From contig NZ_RJLC01000017.1 of the NCBI RefSeq assembly GCF_003999375.1, forward strand, positions 248,001 through 312,000: a DNA stretch of 64,000 nucleotides, given 5' to 3'. Source of the DNA: Pseudidiomarina mangrovi. Its GTDB lineage: Bacteria > Pseudomonadota > Gammaproteobacteria > Enterobacterales > Alteromonadaceae. Position 1 is the first letter of the stretch. Every line of letters starts with the position of its first letter. The notes below the pieces were generated by a model, which saw only the letters and a list, made by a program, of their open reading frames with translations, had not been told where the DNA came from and did no database searches. Both the position numbers and the translations under genes were made by a program. Below, piece after piece: positions 29,448 to 37,927 of this stretch.

Positions 29448-29450
29448 GGT

Positions 29451-30125
29451 TTACTCATCACCGCCAGTGAAGGCCATAAGCAAGTTAATCAAGCTCAGGA
29501 AGATGTTGTAGATTGACACATACAAGGTCACTGTTGCCAACACATAGTTGCGCTCACCGCCATTAATAATGGCGCTGGTTTGCATCAAGATGGCACCCGC
29601 TGAGAACAAGATGAAGAGGGCCGAAATGGCTAAACCAAGAGCCGGCATTTGCATGAACAGGTTAGCGATAACGCCAACAATCAAAACTACAAACAAGGCC
29701 ATCATCATGCCACCTAAGAATGACATGTCTTTCTTGGTGGTTAACACATAGGCTGACAGGCTGAAGAATATCAGCGCAGTGCCGCCCAGCGCCATCATGA
29801 TAATTTGGTCGCCTTGCGGGCCGATGGCACTGATCATGCCAAGGATTGGGCCAAGGGTGTATCCCATAAAGCCAGTTAATGCGAACACTGACAATAAGCC
29901 AGCAGAGCTATTGGCAGTTTTGTGCACTAAGAATAACAACCCGTAAAAACCAATAATAGTTACTAGAAAGCCCGGGTGTGGCAGCCCCATACTGGCACTG
30001 ATGTAAGCAACGAAGGCGCTGAATCCTAACGTCATACCCAGCAGCATATAGGTATTACGAAGCACTTTGTTAGTGGCTAACGCCGACTCACTGCGAGCGG
30101 TTGAAATGTGAGCTTGATGACTCAT
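29451..30125 (-). CDS. yccA: Bax inhibitor-1/YccA family membrane protein
   Basis: A 224-aa protein with seven predicted transmembrane helices and the family motifs GFMGYTLGPIL and YVSIYNIFLSLINLL at the C-terminus. In E. coli YccA is a substrate and modulator of the FtsH protease. I chose ATG 30125 because GGAGATAACC immediately precedes it; an upstream in-frame start would add 38 unlikely residues. The tus genes follow with a 3-base gap, an order I recall from E. coli and relatives. Confidence 0.94.
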   Translation of the reverse strand: MSHQAHISTARSESALATNKVLRNTYMLLGMTLGFSAFVAYISASMGLPHPGFLVTIIGFYGLLFLVHKTANSSAGLLSVFALTGFMGYTLGPILGMISAIGPQGDQIIMMALGGTALIFFSLSAYVLTTKKDMSFLGGMMMALFVVLIVGVIANLFMQMPALGLAISALFILFSAGAILMQTSAIINGGERNYVLATVTLYVSIYNIFLSLINLLMAFTGGDE

Positions 30126-30301
30126 GGTTATCTCCGTGTGGTTGAACTGCACCCTCGTACTGCAATAGGCTCGCACTACAAGGTTATTATGATAGCTAGA
30201 GTGTACCGCATAAATGGGTATGATCGACAAGCATTTCAATGATCGATCAAACCCAATTGCTTAAAATGACAGCAAACGATTCAGAAGGTTTCATTTTTTG
30301 C

Positions 30302-30330
30302 TTTACAAGCTCCAAACACCTCTTTATCAT
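30302..30330 (+). promoter_or_regulatory. Promoter of tRNA-Ser
   Basis: TTTACA at 30302-30307 and TATCAT at 30325-30330 are separated by 17 bases, and the -10 lies 33 bases before the mature tRNA 5' end. It falls in the 238-base gap between the yccA start and the tRNA, which otherwise holds the yccA promoter. Confidence 0.55.
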
Positions 30331-30363
30331 TCGCAACGTCTTCGGGTGAACACCTGTAGATAC

Positions 30364-30455
30364 GGAGAGATGGCAGAGTCCGGTTTAATGCACCTGACTT
30401 GAAATCAGGCGTGGTTTTGCGACCACCGGGGGTTCGAATCCCTCTCTCTCCGCCA
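30364..30455 (+). tRNA. tRNA-Ser (anticodon TGA)
   Basis: A 92-base tRNA with acceptor GGAGAGA paired to TCTCTCC, discriminator G and encoded CCA. The anticodon stem CCTGA/TCAGG encloses CTTGAAA, giving anticodon TGA. A long variable arm (GTGGTTTTGCGACCAC) confirms the serine class. Confidence 0.97.
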
Positions 30456-30462
30456 AATTCCG

Positions 30463-30491
30463 AAAAGCCCGCTCCCTGAGCGGGCTTTTTT
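30463..30491 (+). terminator. Intrinsic terminator after tRNA-Ser
   Basis: A 12-base perfect stem (AAAAGCCCGCTC and GAGCGGGCTTTT) with a CCT loop continues into a T run at 30486-30491. It lies 8 bases after the tRNA 3' end. Confidence 0.9.
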
Positions 30492-30572
30492 CGTTTCTGC
30501 CCAAGCAGTGTCGACTAGGCATCTGGTCGTACCTGTGTATAATTGGCTTATATTAGTTGTTATGAGGGCGCC

Positions 30573-31364
30573 ATGCTGTTTAGTGAAATCTTGGCACAAA
30601 TTACTGTTGCCGCCGAACAAACCATCCACCTGCCTGAAGGCTGGGGCCAAGGTCGCGCCTTATTTGGTGGTTTAACCGCCGCTGTAGCCTGGCAACACGC
30701 TCATCACGGCGTCGCTACTGAGCAACATTTGCGCTCCTTTACGGTGTCTTTTGTTGCGCCTGTGCAACCCGGTGAGGCGCAGTTGGTGCGCCGTATTCTG
30801 CGCCAAGGCAATAACGTCACCCAGGTTGCTGTGGAAATTTTGCAACAGCAGCAGGTGGTATTATCCGCACTTGCTAGCTATGGTCGCTCGCGGCCTTCTG
30901 CGGTAAGGGTGACCGATACCGTGACGGCACAGGTGCCAGCTCGCGAGCATGGACCAAGTTTTCCGAAAAGCCGCTTAATGCCGGAGTTTACCCATTATTT
31001 TGATTATCATTTAAGCGTTGGGGCGATGCCATTCAGTGGTCAGACATTGCGTGAATTTGGCGGTTGGATGCGTTTTTGTAACGAGCCAAAGCCGATCACC
31101 ATTGGTCTGCTATTAGGCTTAGTCGATGCATGGCCACCGGCGTTGTTGCCTCACTTGTCAGAGCCAGCACCAGCGAGCTCATTAACCTGGACGATTGAGT
31201 TTCCAGAACCGCTGAATACGCAACAATCAGGGAGTGATTGGTGGCAGTACTCGGCCTATATCGATTACGCCGCAGATGGCTACGGTCACACTCATGCGCA
31301 CATTTGGGATGAGCAGGGTCAGTTAGTTGCCATTAGTCGTCAGACAGTTACAGTTTTCGGTTAG
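30573..31364 (+). CDS. Acyl-CoA thioesterase family protein (TesB-like double hotdog)
   Basis: A 263-aa protein with two hotdog-fold halves. The N-terminal half has the family signature GRALFGGLTAAVAWQHA followed by LRSFTVSFVAPVQPGE. The C-terminal half includes FGGWMRFCNEPKP, LLLGLVDAWPPALL and HTHAHIWDEQGQLVAISRQ, typical of PF13622-type thioesterases. It would hydrolyse an acyl-CoA of unknown chain length. I chose ATG 30573 because GAGGGCG lies just before it. It stands alone, between tRNA-Ser and uvrY. Confidence 0.85.
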   Translation: MLFSEILAQITVAAEQTIHLPEGWGQGRALFGGLTAAVAWQHAHHGVATEQHLRSFTVSFVAPVQPGEAQLVRRILRQGNNVTQVAVEILQQQQVVLSALASYGRSRPSAVRVTDTVTAQVPAREHGPSFPKSRLMPEFTHYFDYHLSVGAMPFSGQTLREFGGWMRFCNEPKPITIGLLLGLVDAWPPALLPHLSEPAPASSLTWTIEFPEPLNTQQSGSDWWQYSAYIDYAADGYGHTHAHIWDEQGQLVAISRQTVTVFG

Positions 31365-31383
31365 GTTATCGCCCTGACAAAAG

Positions 31384-31419
31384 CGCGTCAGATGACTCAA
31401 AAATATGTCAAATGACGCG
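31384..31419. promoter_or_regulatory. Interrupted inverted repeat downstream of the thioesterase gene
   Basis: Arms CGCGTCA-GA-TGAC and GTCA-AA-TGACGCG give 11 pairs around a small GA/AA internal loop and a 10-base loop. It starts 19 bases after the thioesterase stop, and a T run follows about 20 bases later. It may be a terminator for that gene or an operator in the uvrY upstream region. Confidence 0.4.
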
Positions 31420-31503
31420 TAACTGGTTAAGAAATAACATATTTTTTTATAAATTCGTAATAAAAGCTTGCCTTTCGTGTCATTATTTCGCATACCTTAG
31501 ACA

Positions 31504-31522
31504 CTCTGGAATGGTTCCAGAG
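31504..31522 (+). promoter_or_regulatory. uvrY: Hairpin in the uvrY leader
   Basis: A perfect 8-base inverted repeat (CTCTGGAA and TTCCAGAG) with a TGG loop ends 30 bases before the uvrY ATG. It could be an RNA structure in the leader or a dyad operator. Its position near the ribosome-binding region suggests translational effects. Confidence 0.45.
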
Positions 31523-31552
31523 CACGATAATTCACAAGGGATAAGTGACACT

Positions 31553-32218
31553 ATGAATGAGTATATTATCGCAGTATCGAGTGATTTGGTGCGAGCCGGG
31601 ATGTACGCCACACTCACCAACCATAAATTAACCGTCGCTGATAGCGTCGAAAACTTTCAACAACTTCGCGAGGCGGTCAAAATCAAGCCTTTTGCGACAG
31701 TGATTCTGTGCAGTCACTTAGCGGGTGATGGCACCATTGAAACCTGGCGCAGATTGCAAAAACGACATCCCGATTTGCAGTTGTTGTTATGGGCAAAGCG
31801 CTTTCAAGATGTGCTCGATTTTCAATGTAACCTACGCCAAGTAGATGGTTACTTATTGGAGTCAGCATCGCATCAAGAATTTATTCAAGCCGTTGAGAGC
31901 GTTGGTCGCGGCCAGATGTATGTGGCAACAGCCGTAGCCGAATATTTAGCCAGAAACCCACGGCGGGCAGAACAAGTCAAACTATTGCGTAATCTGAGTG
32001 ACCGCGAAGTTCAGGTCACACAAATGATTGGCCGTGGAATACGGGTTGCAGAAATCGCTAAACACCTTAATATCAGCAGCAAGACGGTAAACACCTTTCG
32101 TTATCGTATTTTTGCGAAGATTGGTGTCTCCGGAGATGTCGAATTAGCCCATGTGGCGATTCAGACCGGTTTAATCGATTTAGAGCAACTCTCAGACCAT
32201 GAGCGAAACCCCGTTTGA
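31553..32218 (+). CDS. uvrY: UvrY/GacA-family response regulator with degenerate receiver domain
   Basis: A 221-aa protein. The C-terminal LuxR-type helix-turn-helix (about residues 148-210, including [28 protein letters not shown] and [14 protein letters not shown]) is a close match to UvrY/GacA, and uvrC and pgsA follow as in E. coli. The receiver domain lacks every phosphorylation residue: the acidic pair is Ser (S9, S10), the phosphoacceptor position is Cys (C53 in ILCSHL), and the lysine region reads GYLLESA. By family it would activate Csr-type small RNA genes, but it cannot use the usual BarA phosphorylation. ATG 31553 is preferred to an upstream in-frame start. It overlaps uvrC by 20 bases. 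Confidence 0.88.
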   Translation: MNEYIIAVSSDLVRAGMYATLTNHKLTVADSVENFQQLREAVKIKPFATVILCSHLAGDGTIETWRRLQKRHPDLQLLLWAKRFQDVLDFQCNLRQVDGYLLESASHQEFIQAVESVGRGQMYVATAVAEYLARNPRRAEQVKLLRNLSDREVQVTQMIGRGIRVAEIAKHLNISSKTVNTFRYRIFAKIGVSGDVELAHVAIQTGLIDLEQLSDHERNPV

Positions 32219-34055
32219 TGCGAAGCAATTCGTAAAATACCTGACTCATCAGCCAGGCGTCTATCGCATGTATGATGAGTCAGGCGACGTGATATATGTC
32301 GGTAAAGCCAAGGATCTGAAGAAACGCGTCAGTAGTTATTTCCGCAGCAGTGTTGATGTGCCGAAAACCCAAACCCTAGTGCGGCAGATCGCCAACATGG
32401 ACGTCACGGTCACCAATACCGAAGCAGAAGCACTGATCCTCGAGAATAATTTTATTAAGAAGTATCGGCCGCGTTATAACGTGTTACTGCGCGACGATAA
32501 ATCTTATCCGTACATCTTATTGACGCATCATGAGCACCCACGCTTAGCCTTTCATCGTGGTACGCGGCGCGAAAAGGGGGATTATTTTGGCCCATTCCCT
32601 AATGGCGTGGCCGTACGCGAATCGTTACGCTTAATGCAAAAGTTGTTTCCAGTACGGCAGTGCGAAGATTCGTACTATCGTGCTCGTAGTCGGCCGTGTT
32701 TGCAGTATCAATTAAAGCGTTGCTTAGCGCCTTGTGTGGCAGGATACACCAGCACCAACGAGTACCAAGAACAGGTGGATTTAGCGAAGACCTTTTTGCA
32801 GGGTAAGAATCAGCAGGTCATCGACCAATTAGTCGCGCGTATGAGTGCGGCTAGCGAACAACTCGAGTTCGAAAAAGCGGGGCGCTATCGCGATCAAATT
32901 GCCGCCTTGCGAGCCGTACAAGAGCGCAATGCGGTGACCGGTAATCAACAAGAGCTCGATGTTATTGGTTTTGCGCGCCATGGCGGTATTGCCAGTGTTC
33001 ACCTGCTATTTATCCGCGAGGGAGCGGTGCAGGGCAGTCGTAGTTATTTTCCCAAAGTGCCGGCTAATACCGATGATCATGAGATTTTATTAGCATTTTT
33101 AATGCAATTTTATTTAAACGACGAGTTTCAGCGTCGCTTACCGCGCGAGATTATTTTACCCGAAGCGAACAGTACCCAGGTGCTCGACCCCGAGCACGAA
33201 TTGCAAGTACTCGAACAAGTGCTTGCGCAGTCGGTGCGGATGACCAACAACGTACGTGGCGAACGGCGCCAATACCAAGTCTTGGCGCAGAAGAATGCCT
33301 TAAATGGTTTAGAGAGCCGATTGAATCAAGCGTCAACCATGAGTTTGCGTATTAACGCCCTGATGGAGGTGCTGGATCTTGAACAACCGATTCAGCGCAT
33401 GGAATGCTTTGATATTAGTCACACCATGGGGCAGGAAACGGTAGCATCTTGTGTGGTATTTGATCAGCAGGGGCCGAAAAAGAGTGATTACCGGCGGTTC
33501 AATATCAAAGGAATTACCCCAGGTGATGATTACGCAGCAATGGCACAAGCTTTACGACGGCGTTTTGATCCATTAAAGCCGCCACAAGCCAATGCGCTTG
33601 GCCAACTGCCTGACATTTTGTTTATTGATGGTGGTAAAGGTCAACTGGCGCAAGCAGAAGATTATTTCGCTGACTGGCCTTATGGTGCGCCCATGTTGAT
33701 TGGCGTCGCCAAAGGTGAGAGTCGAAAACCTGGGTTAGAAACTCTGATCATGGCCGGTAGCCATCAGATCCTCGACCTGAATGCGGATGCGCCGGCGTTG
33801 CATTTGATTCAGCATATTCGCGATGAGTCGCATCGGTTTGCCATCACCGGTCATCGGCAACGTCGTGCTAAGGTACAGCGCAGCTCAAGTTTAGAGCAAA
33901 TCCCAGGCATTGGTGCCAAACGCCGACAGAAGATTTTGCAAAATCTGGGTGGATTACAACAGGTGAAACAAGCTAGTATTGAGCAGCTTATGGCCATACC
34001 AGGTATCAGCCGCGACCTCGCTGAAACCATTTATCATGCCTTTAGGGACGAATAA
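32199..34055 (+). CDS. uvrC: Excinuclease ABC subunit C
   Basis: A 618-aa nuclease that makes both incisions in nucleotide excision repair. An N-terminal GIY-YIG domain ([25 protein letters not shown] in parts) is followed by the UVR helix that contacts UvrB (about 205-240, [16 protein letters not shown]), the RNase H-like domain ([19 protein letters not shown]) and two helix-hairpin-helix motifs at the end ([28 protein letters not shown]). Its start lies inside the uvrY end, and pgsA follows after 13 bases. Confidence 0.98.
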   Translation: MSETPFDAKQFVKYLTHQPGVYRMYDESGDVIYVGKAKDLKKRVSSYFRSSVDVPKTQTLVRQIANMDVTVTNTEAEALILENNFIKKYRPRYNVLLRDDKSYPYILLTHHEHPRLAFHRGTRREKGDYFGPFPNGVAVRESLRLMQKLFPVRQCEDSYYRARSRPCLQYQLKRCLAPCVAGYTSTNEYQEQVDLAKTFLQGKNQQVIDQLVARMSAASEQLEFEKAGRYRDQIAALRAVQERNAVTGNQQELDVIGFARHGGIASVHLLFIREGAVQGSRSYFPKVPANTDDHEILLAFLMQFYLNDEFQRRLPREIILPEANSTQVLDPEHELQVLEQVLAQSVRMTNNVRGERRQYQVLAQKNALNGLESRLNQASTMSLRINALMEVLDLEQPIQRMECFDISHTMGQETVASCVVFDQQGPKKSDYRRFNIKGITPGDDYAAMAQALRRRFDPLKPPQANALGQLPDILFIDGGKGQLAQAEDYFADWPYGAPMLIGVAKGESRKPGLETLIMAGSHQILDLNADAPALHLIQHIRDESHRFAITGHRQRRAKVQRSSSLEQIPGIGAKRRQKILQNLGGLQQVKQASIEQLMAIPGISRDLAETIYHAFRDE

Positions 34056-34068
34056 AGGAACGCAAACT

Positions 34069-34620
34069 GTGAAGTGGAATATCCCCAATCTGTTGACTGG
34101 CTTTCGCATTCTGCTGATCCCAGTGTTTTTAGTGATTTATTATCAACCCATTGAGCACGCTGGGTTTTGGGCGGCCTTGGTGTTTGCCATTGCTGGCTTT
34201 ACCGATGCATTAGATGGCTATGTAGCACGTAAATATAACCAATTCACCGCGTTCGGTGCGTTTTTAGACCCAGTTGCCGATAAAGTCATGGTGGCGGCCT
34301 CGTTAGTGGTCGTCGTTGAGCATTATGCGGTGTGGTGGATTAGCATTCCGGCCTTAACCATTATCAGCCGCGAACTGGTGGTATCGGCACTGCGTGAATG
34401 GATGGCGCAAATAGGTCGCCAAGAGCAAGTTAAAGTCTCGAACTTAGGCAAGCTTAAAACCATTGCGCAGATGGTCGCTATTGGCGGCTTGATTTGGGGT
34501 ATTGAAGGCTTTGTCATTACCACTGCGGTGATTTTGTTGTACGTTGCCTTCGTGCTGACGCTGTGGTCTATGTATGAGTATTTACGTGCGGCCTGGGCTG
34601 ATCTGTCAGCGCATAGTTAG
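34069..34620 (+). CDS. pgsA: CDP-diacylglycerol-glycerol-3-phosphate 3-phosphatidyltransferase
   Basis: A 183-aa inner-membrane enzyme of phosphatidylglycerol synthesis, nearly the length of E. coli PgsA (182). The CDP-alcohol phosphotransferase motif is complete: DALDGYVARKYN, then FGAFLDPVADK. Four to five transmembrane helices are visible. I chose GTG 34069 because AAAGGA lies 9 bases upstream and the resulting start (MKWNIPNLLTGFRILLIP) matches the family; upstream ATGs lie within uvrC. Confidence 0.96.
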   Translation: MKWNIPNLLTGFRILLIPVFLVIYYQPIEHAGFWAALVFAIAGFTDALDGYVARKYNQFTAFGAFLDPVADKVMVAASLVVVVEHYAVWWISIPALTIISRELVVSALREWMAQIGRQEQVKVSNLGKLKTIAQMVAIGGLIWGIEGFVITTAVILLYVAFVLTLWSMYEYLRAAWADLSAHS

Positions 34621-34699
34621 GCGTTTTTGGGCAATTTGCTGATTTGTGCAGCGAATCAGTCAAAAAACAGCCAAACGAACAGAAATTACAAATTTATTA

Positions 34700-34727
34700 T
34701 TGACTGAATTTAACTGCCATGTAGAAT
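34700..34727 (+). promoter_or_regulatory. Promoter of the tRNA-Gly/Cys/Leu operon
   Basis: TTGACT at 34700-34705 and TAGAAT at 34722-34727 are separated by 16 bases, with a GC-rich discriminator (GGCGAG) and an AT-rich upstream tract resembling an UP element. The layout is typical of stringently controlled stable-RNA promoters. Confidence 0.75.
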
Positions 34728-34770
34728 GGCGAGCCACTGGAGTAGCGCTCTGGTGGCAGTTGAATGCAAA

Positions 34771-34845
34771 GCGGGAATAGCTCAGTGGTAGAGCACAACC
34801 TTGCCAAGGTTGGGGTCGCGAGTTCGAATCTCGTTTCCCGCTCCA
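34771..34845 (+). tRNA. tRNA-Gly (anticodon GCC)
   Basis: A 75-base tRNA with encoded CCA. Acceptor GCGGGAA pairs with TTCCCGC, and the anticodon loop TTGCCAA gives GCC. It is the first of three tRNAs downstream of a strong promoter. Confidence 0.97.
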
Positions 34846-34853
34846 AACGCGAT

Positions 34854-34927
34854 GGCGGGTTGGCAGAGTGGCTATGCAGCGGATTGCAAATCCGTGTACC
34901 TCGGTTCGACTCCGGGACTCGCCTCCA
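34854..34927 (+). tRNA. tRNA-Cys (anticodon GCA)
   Basis: A 74-base tRNA with acceptor GGCGGGT paired to ACTCGCC (one G-T pair), anticodon stem CGGAT/ATCCG around TTGCAAA giving anticodon GCA, and encoded CCA. Confidence 0.97.
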
Positions 34928-34963
34928 TCAAACGCTGCACTCTAAACGAATAACTCAGGTTAT

Positions 34964-35050
34964 GCCCGGGTGGTGAAATAGGTAGACACAAGGGATTTAA
35001 AATCCCTCGACTTAACGGTCGTGCCGGTTCGAGTCCGGCCCCGGGCACCA
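34964..35050 (+). tRNA. tRNA-Leu (anticodon TAA)
   Basis: An 87-base tRNA with acceptor GCCCGGG paired to CCCGGGC, anticodon loop TTTAAAA giving TAA, a long variable arm and encoded CCA. It is the last gene of the cluster. I saw no clear terminator in the 146 bases that follow. Confidence 0.97.
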
Positions 35051-35196
35051 TTTAAATAAGTCCTCAGTAATTCTCTTCCAATCGTTAAAAACCGTCATTA
35101 TGTATATTGGTCGTCGCATCGATTATCATAACGGCTCCGAGTTTGCGCTGCTGCGAGTCACTTATTGATGCTTTACCATAACCTGTCGATGGCATT

Positions 35197-36324
35197 ATGA
35201 CTAGCATGCTAACGTCAGCTCAATTACAACAAAGTTTCACTGACTATGATCAGTTTTTGGCCACACACAGCGGCCTGTGGCAGTGCAATCCGTTTACCTA
35301 TACGCACTGGCCGTGGTCACAATCTGCTGAGGCCATTCGCACGCGTCTGCGTCAGCAACTGCAACTGCTCACTGATCCAGTAGCGCCCCTCGACGCTTTA
35401 ACGACTGAACAAACGGCCTGGCCCTTTTGGCTGACTAACGGTATTCAAGGCCGAAAACTTGCCCAAATCAGTGGTTTCATCGGCCAGTTTGATAGTCAGC
35501 AAGCAGTGTTGGAATGGTGCTCAGGCAAGGGCCATTTAGGCCGCCTGTTGAGTTATCAACGGCTGCTACCGGTGACTAGCTTGGAATGGCAGAAAACTCT
35601 GTGTGAGCAGGGCCAAGCGCTGGCGCAACAGCATGGTATTGCACAACAGTTTCAGCACTGTGATGTCCTCGCGCTGACGCCCGGTAGTTTGCCCAATAAC
35701 TGCGCCATGGTGGCATTGCATGCCTGTGGCGATCTGCATCGGCGTTTGTTGGAGCAGTTTACGCACAGCAGCGGCGCTGAATTGTTCCTAGCACCATGCT
35801 GTTACCATTTGCAAGCCGCCAGTTACTACCAGCCACTTTCAAAATATGCTCAGCAATCGCCATTGCAGCTCAGCAAAAGTGACCTGAAGCTGGCCGTGCA
35901 AGATTTTGTCACTGCAGGGCAACGCACTGCGCGTCTTCGTGATACTGAACAGCTGTGGCGTTTGGTGTTTCAAGAATATCGGGCACTGCTGTGCGGTGAT
36001 CCCAGTTACCAACCGTTACCAGCTATTAATAAACAGATTTTTACTGGTGATATCAGTGCTTTCATGGCGTGGGCGTGTCAGCAGCATGGGCTGAAGTTAC
36101 CGAGCGCGGCAGAGTTGGCCGAATTACTACCTATAGCCCATCAGCGCTTGCGGTTGGTAAGGGATATCGATGATGTACGACAATTATTCCGCCGCCCGTT
36201 GGAATTATGGTTATTGCTCGACCGCGCGCTGTATTTGAGTGAGCATGGCTATCAGGTAGCGCTGAAACAGTTTTGCCCGTATCAGCATAGCCCACGTAAT
36301 ACCCTAATCATTAGCAGACGTTAA
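35197..36324 (+). CDS. SAM-dependent methyltransferase (Methyltransf_32-like)
   Basis: A 375-aa protein with a class I methyltransferase core. Motif I reads VLEWCSGKGHLGRLLS (about residues 108-123), and a later HACGDLHRRLLEQF and LAPCCYHLQ resemble the ACGDL and CCYH motifs of the METTL25/TRM13-like group. The substrate is unknown, RNA or protein. A second ATG 9 bases downstream is an alternative start. It is convergent with the monooxygenase gene, overlapping by 4 bases. Confidence 0.78.
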   Translation: MTSMLTSAQLQQSFTDYDQFLATHSGLWQCNPFTYTHWPWSQSAEAIRTRLRQQLQLLTDPVAPLDALTTEQTAWPFWLTNGIQGRKLAQISGFIGQFDSQQAVLEWCSGKGHLGRLLSYQRLLPVTSLEWQKTLCEQGQALAQQHGIAQQFQHCDVLALTPGSLPNNCAMVALHACGDLHRRLLEQFTHSSGAELFLAPCCYHLQAASYYQPLSKYAQQSPLQLSKSDLKLAVQDFVTAGQRTARLRDTEQLWRLVFQEYRALLCGDPSYQPLPAINKQIFTGDISAFMAWACQQHGLKLPSAAELAELLPIAHQRLRLVRDIDDVRQLFRRPLELWLLLDRALYLSEHGYQVALKQFCPYQHSPRNTLIISRR

Positions 36325-37781
36325 TCGATAAAATGGTGGTCTGCGGCTTTAAAATTTCGCGTCCAGCGCTTGAAGGTCAGGCTGAAACCCGGAAACATGG
36401 CAATGACTTTTCCGCTTTTACTTTTATACCAGCTATTACAGCCACCCCAGTGCCACACGGTCTTTTCCATTTGCTGATGAATATGGTCGGTATAACGTTG
36501 TTCGGCGTCCGCTTTAACGGCAATAGCCTGTTTACCGAGCCGTTGGACCGCCGCCATGGCGCGCACAATGTATTGCAATTGCGCTTCAATAACCACCAGT
36601 GCTGAGGTGTGGCCGATACCGGTATTAGGCCCGGTCACAATAAACAAATTGGGAAATTTAGGTACCGAGGTACCTAAGTAGGCGCGCGGATAATCATGCC
36701 AAAAATCAGCCAGTTGGTGGCCATCTTCGCCGGTGACTGGGTAGCAGATCATGCCGTCAGTGGCATCATAGCCGGTGGAGTAGACAATCACATCTACATC
36801 AAGCTGCTGTCCGGTTTGTGTCACCAGCCCAGTGGCGTTGATGCTGGCAATGCCATCGTCACGACCATGCAGCTGCACATGCTCGCGGCAATAGGCCGGA
36901 TACAGCGTATTCGAGATAATCACGCGTTTACAACCGATGGTGAAATCAGGAGTTACCTTAGCCTGTAGCTCAGGGTCTTCGATTTGCTCACGAATCAGTT
37001 GTCGCGCCTCGTTACCCGCTAGGACCTGTAGCAACGTTTTCGAGTACTTAAAGCCGAGCACCCGCAGTTCAAGGGCCAGATAAATAACCCCGCGAAGCAG
37101 CTTATAGCCCCATTTAGTGCGCAGGATCCGGCGTTGCCAGGGTTTAAAAACATAGTCATGGCGTTTAACCACCCAATGGGGTGAACGTTGAAACACGTGT
37201 AATTCGGCCACTTCATCAACAATCGCCGGGATCACTTGCGCGGCACTGGCGCCACTACCGATGATAGCCACCCGTTTGCCTGCCAGAGAGACACTGTGGT
37301 CCCAGTTATTGGTATGAAAACTCACACCTTGAAAGCTATCGCGACCGGCAAAATTAGGTATTACTGGGGTACTGAGTGGACCAGAGGCATTAATCACATA
37401 GCGCGCGGTGAGATACTCGGTGCCGTTGATCTGCACCTGCCAATGGCGTTGCTGCGCATCCCAACGCATTGCCGTTACCGTGCTATTGAGACGGGTTTTC
37501 CGCGCCAAGCCAAAGCGCTCAATAACATGGTCGGTATAGCCTTTTAATTCATCGCGGCTGGCGTACATCTGTGTCCAGTCGTAAGGTACTGCTGAAAGTG
37601 AATAGAGCGGCGATTGCACATCTACCGCGGCACCTGGGTAACTATTCTGTACCCAAGTTCCCCCCATAAACGAGCGGCGTTCGAGTAACAGAAAATCCTG
37701 TTGTTGTTGGTTGAGCAATTCAATCGCAGCGGCTTGGCCGCCAAAGCCGGTGCCGACAATAATGACCTGATAGTCTGTCAT
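36321..37781 (-). CDS. Flavin-containing monooxygenase, Baeyer-Villiger type
   Basis: A 486-aa FAD/NADPH enzyme. The FAD Rossmann motif is GTGFGGQAAA, the type I Baeyer-Villiger fingerprint FxGxxxHxxxW is present as FQGVSFHTNNWDH, and the NADPH site is IIGSGASAAQVIP. A later YSTGYDATDG motif is also typical. It would insert oxygen next to a ketone or oxidise a soft nucleophile; the substrate is unknown. The upstream region lacks a strong ribosome-binding site. It is divergent from the glutamate-synthase-like gene. Confidence 0.9.
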   Translation of the reverse strand: MTDYQVIIVGTGFGGQAAAIELLNQQQQDFLLLERRSFMGGTWVQNSYPGAAVDVQSPLYSLSAVPYDWTQMYASRDELKGYTDHVIERFGLARKTRLNSTVTAMRWDAQQRHWQVQINGTEYLTARYVINASGPLSTPVIPNFAGRDSFQGVSFHTNNWDHSVSLAGKRVAIIGSGASAAQVIPAIVDEVAELHVFQRSPHWVVKRHDYVFKPWQRRILRTKWGYKLLRGVIYLALELRVLGFKYSKTLLQVLAGNEARQLIREQIEDPELQAKVTPDFTIGCKRVIISNTLYPAYCREHVQLHGRDDGIASINATGLVTQTGQQLDVDVIVYSTGYDATDGMICYPVTGEDGHQLADFWHDYPRAYLGTSVPKFPNLFIVTGPNTGIGHTSALVVIEAQLQYIVRAMAAVQRLGKQAIAVKADAEQRYTDHIHQQMEKTVWHWGGCNSWYKSKSGKVIAMFPGFSLTFKRWTRNFKAADHHFID

Positions 37782-37927
37782 GATGATGCTGTAGTTCTCG
37801 ATGCGATAAACAATGGCAGCATTATTGTCTGATTTTTAGTGGTTTTTCTAGTCATTCTTGCCTAAAGTGGCAACATCGTTGATGAATGATTGCGCTCGCA
37901 ACCGTGCCGCTGGGGGAGGTCTTCACT

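Noticed and set aside
30405-30650. Minus-strand frame ending in a stretch read from tRNA-Ser
   Set aside because: It overlaps the tRNA and the thioesterase start and contains the artefact peptide typical of translated tRNA-Ser.
34764-34976. 70-codon open frame across the tRNA cluster
   Set aside because: It is formed by tRNA sequences (its residues are translations of tRNA arms) and is not a protein gene.
35100-35168. 22-codon open frame after tRNA-Leu
   Set aside because: No ribosome-binding site and no recognisable features; length is within chance expectation.
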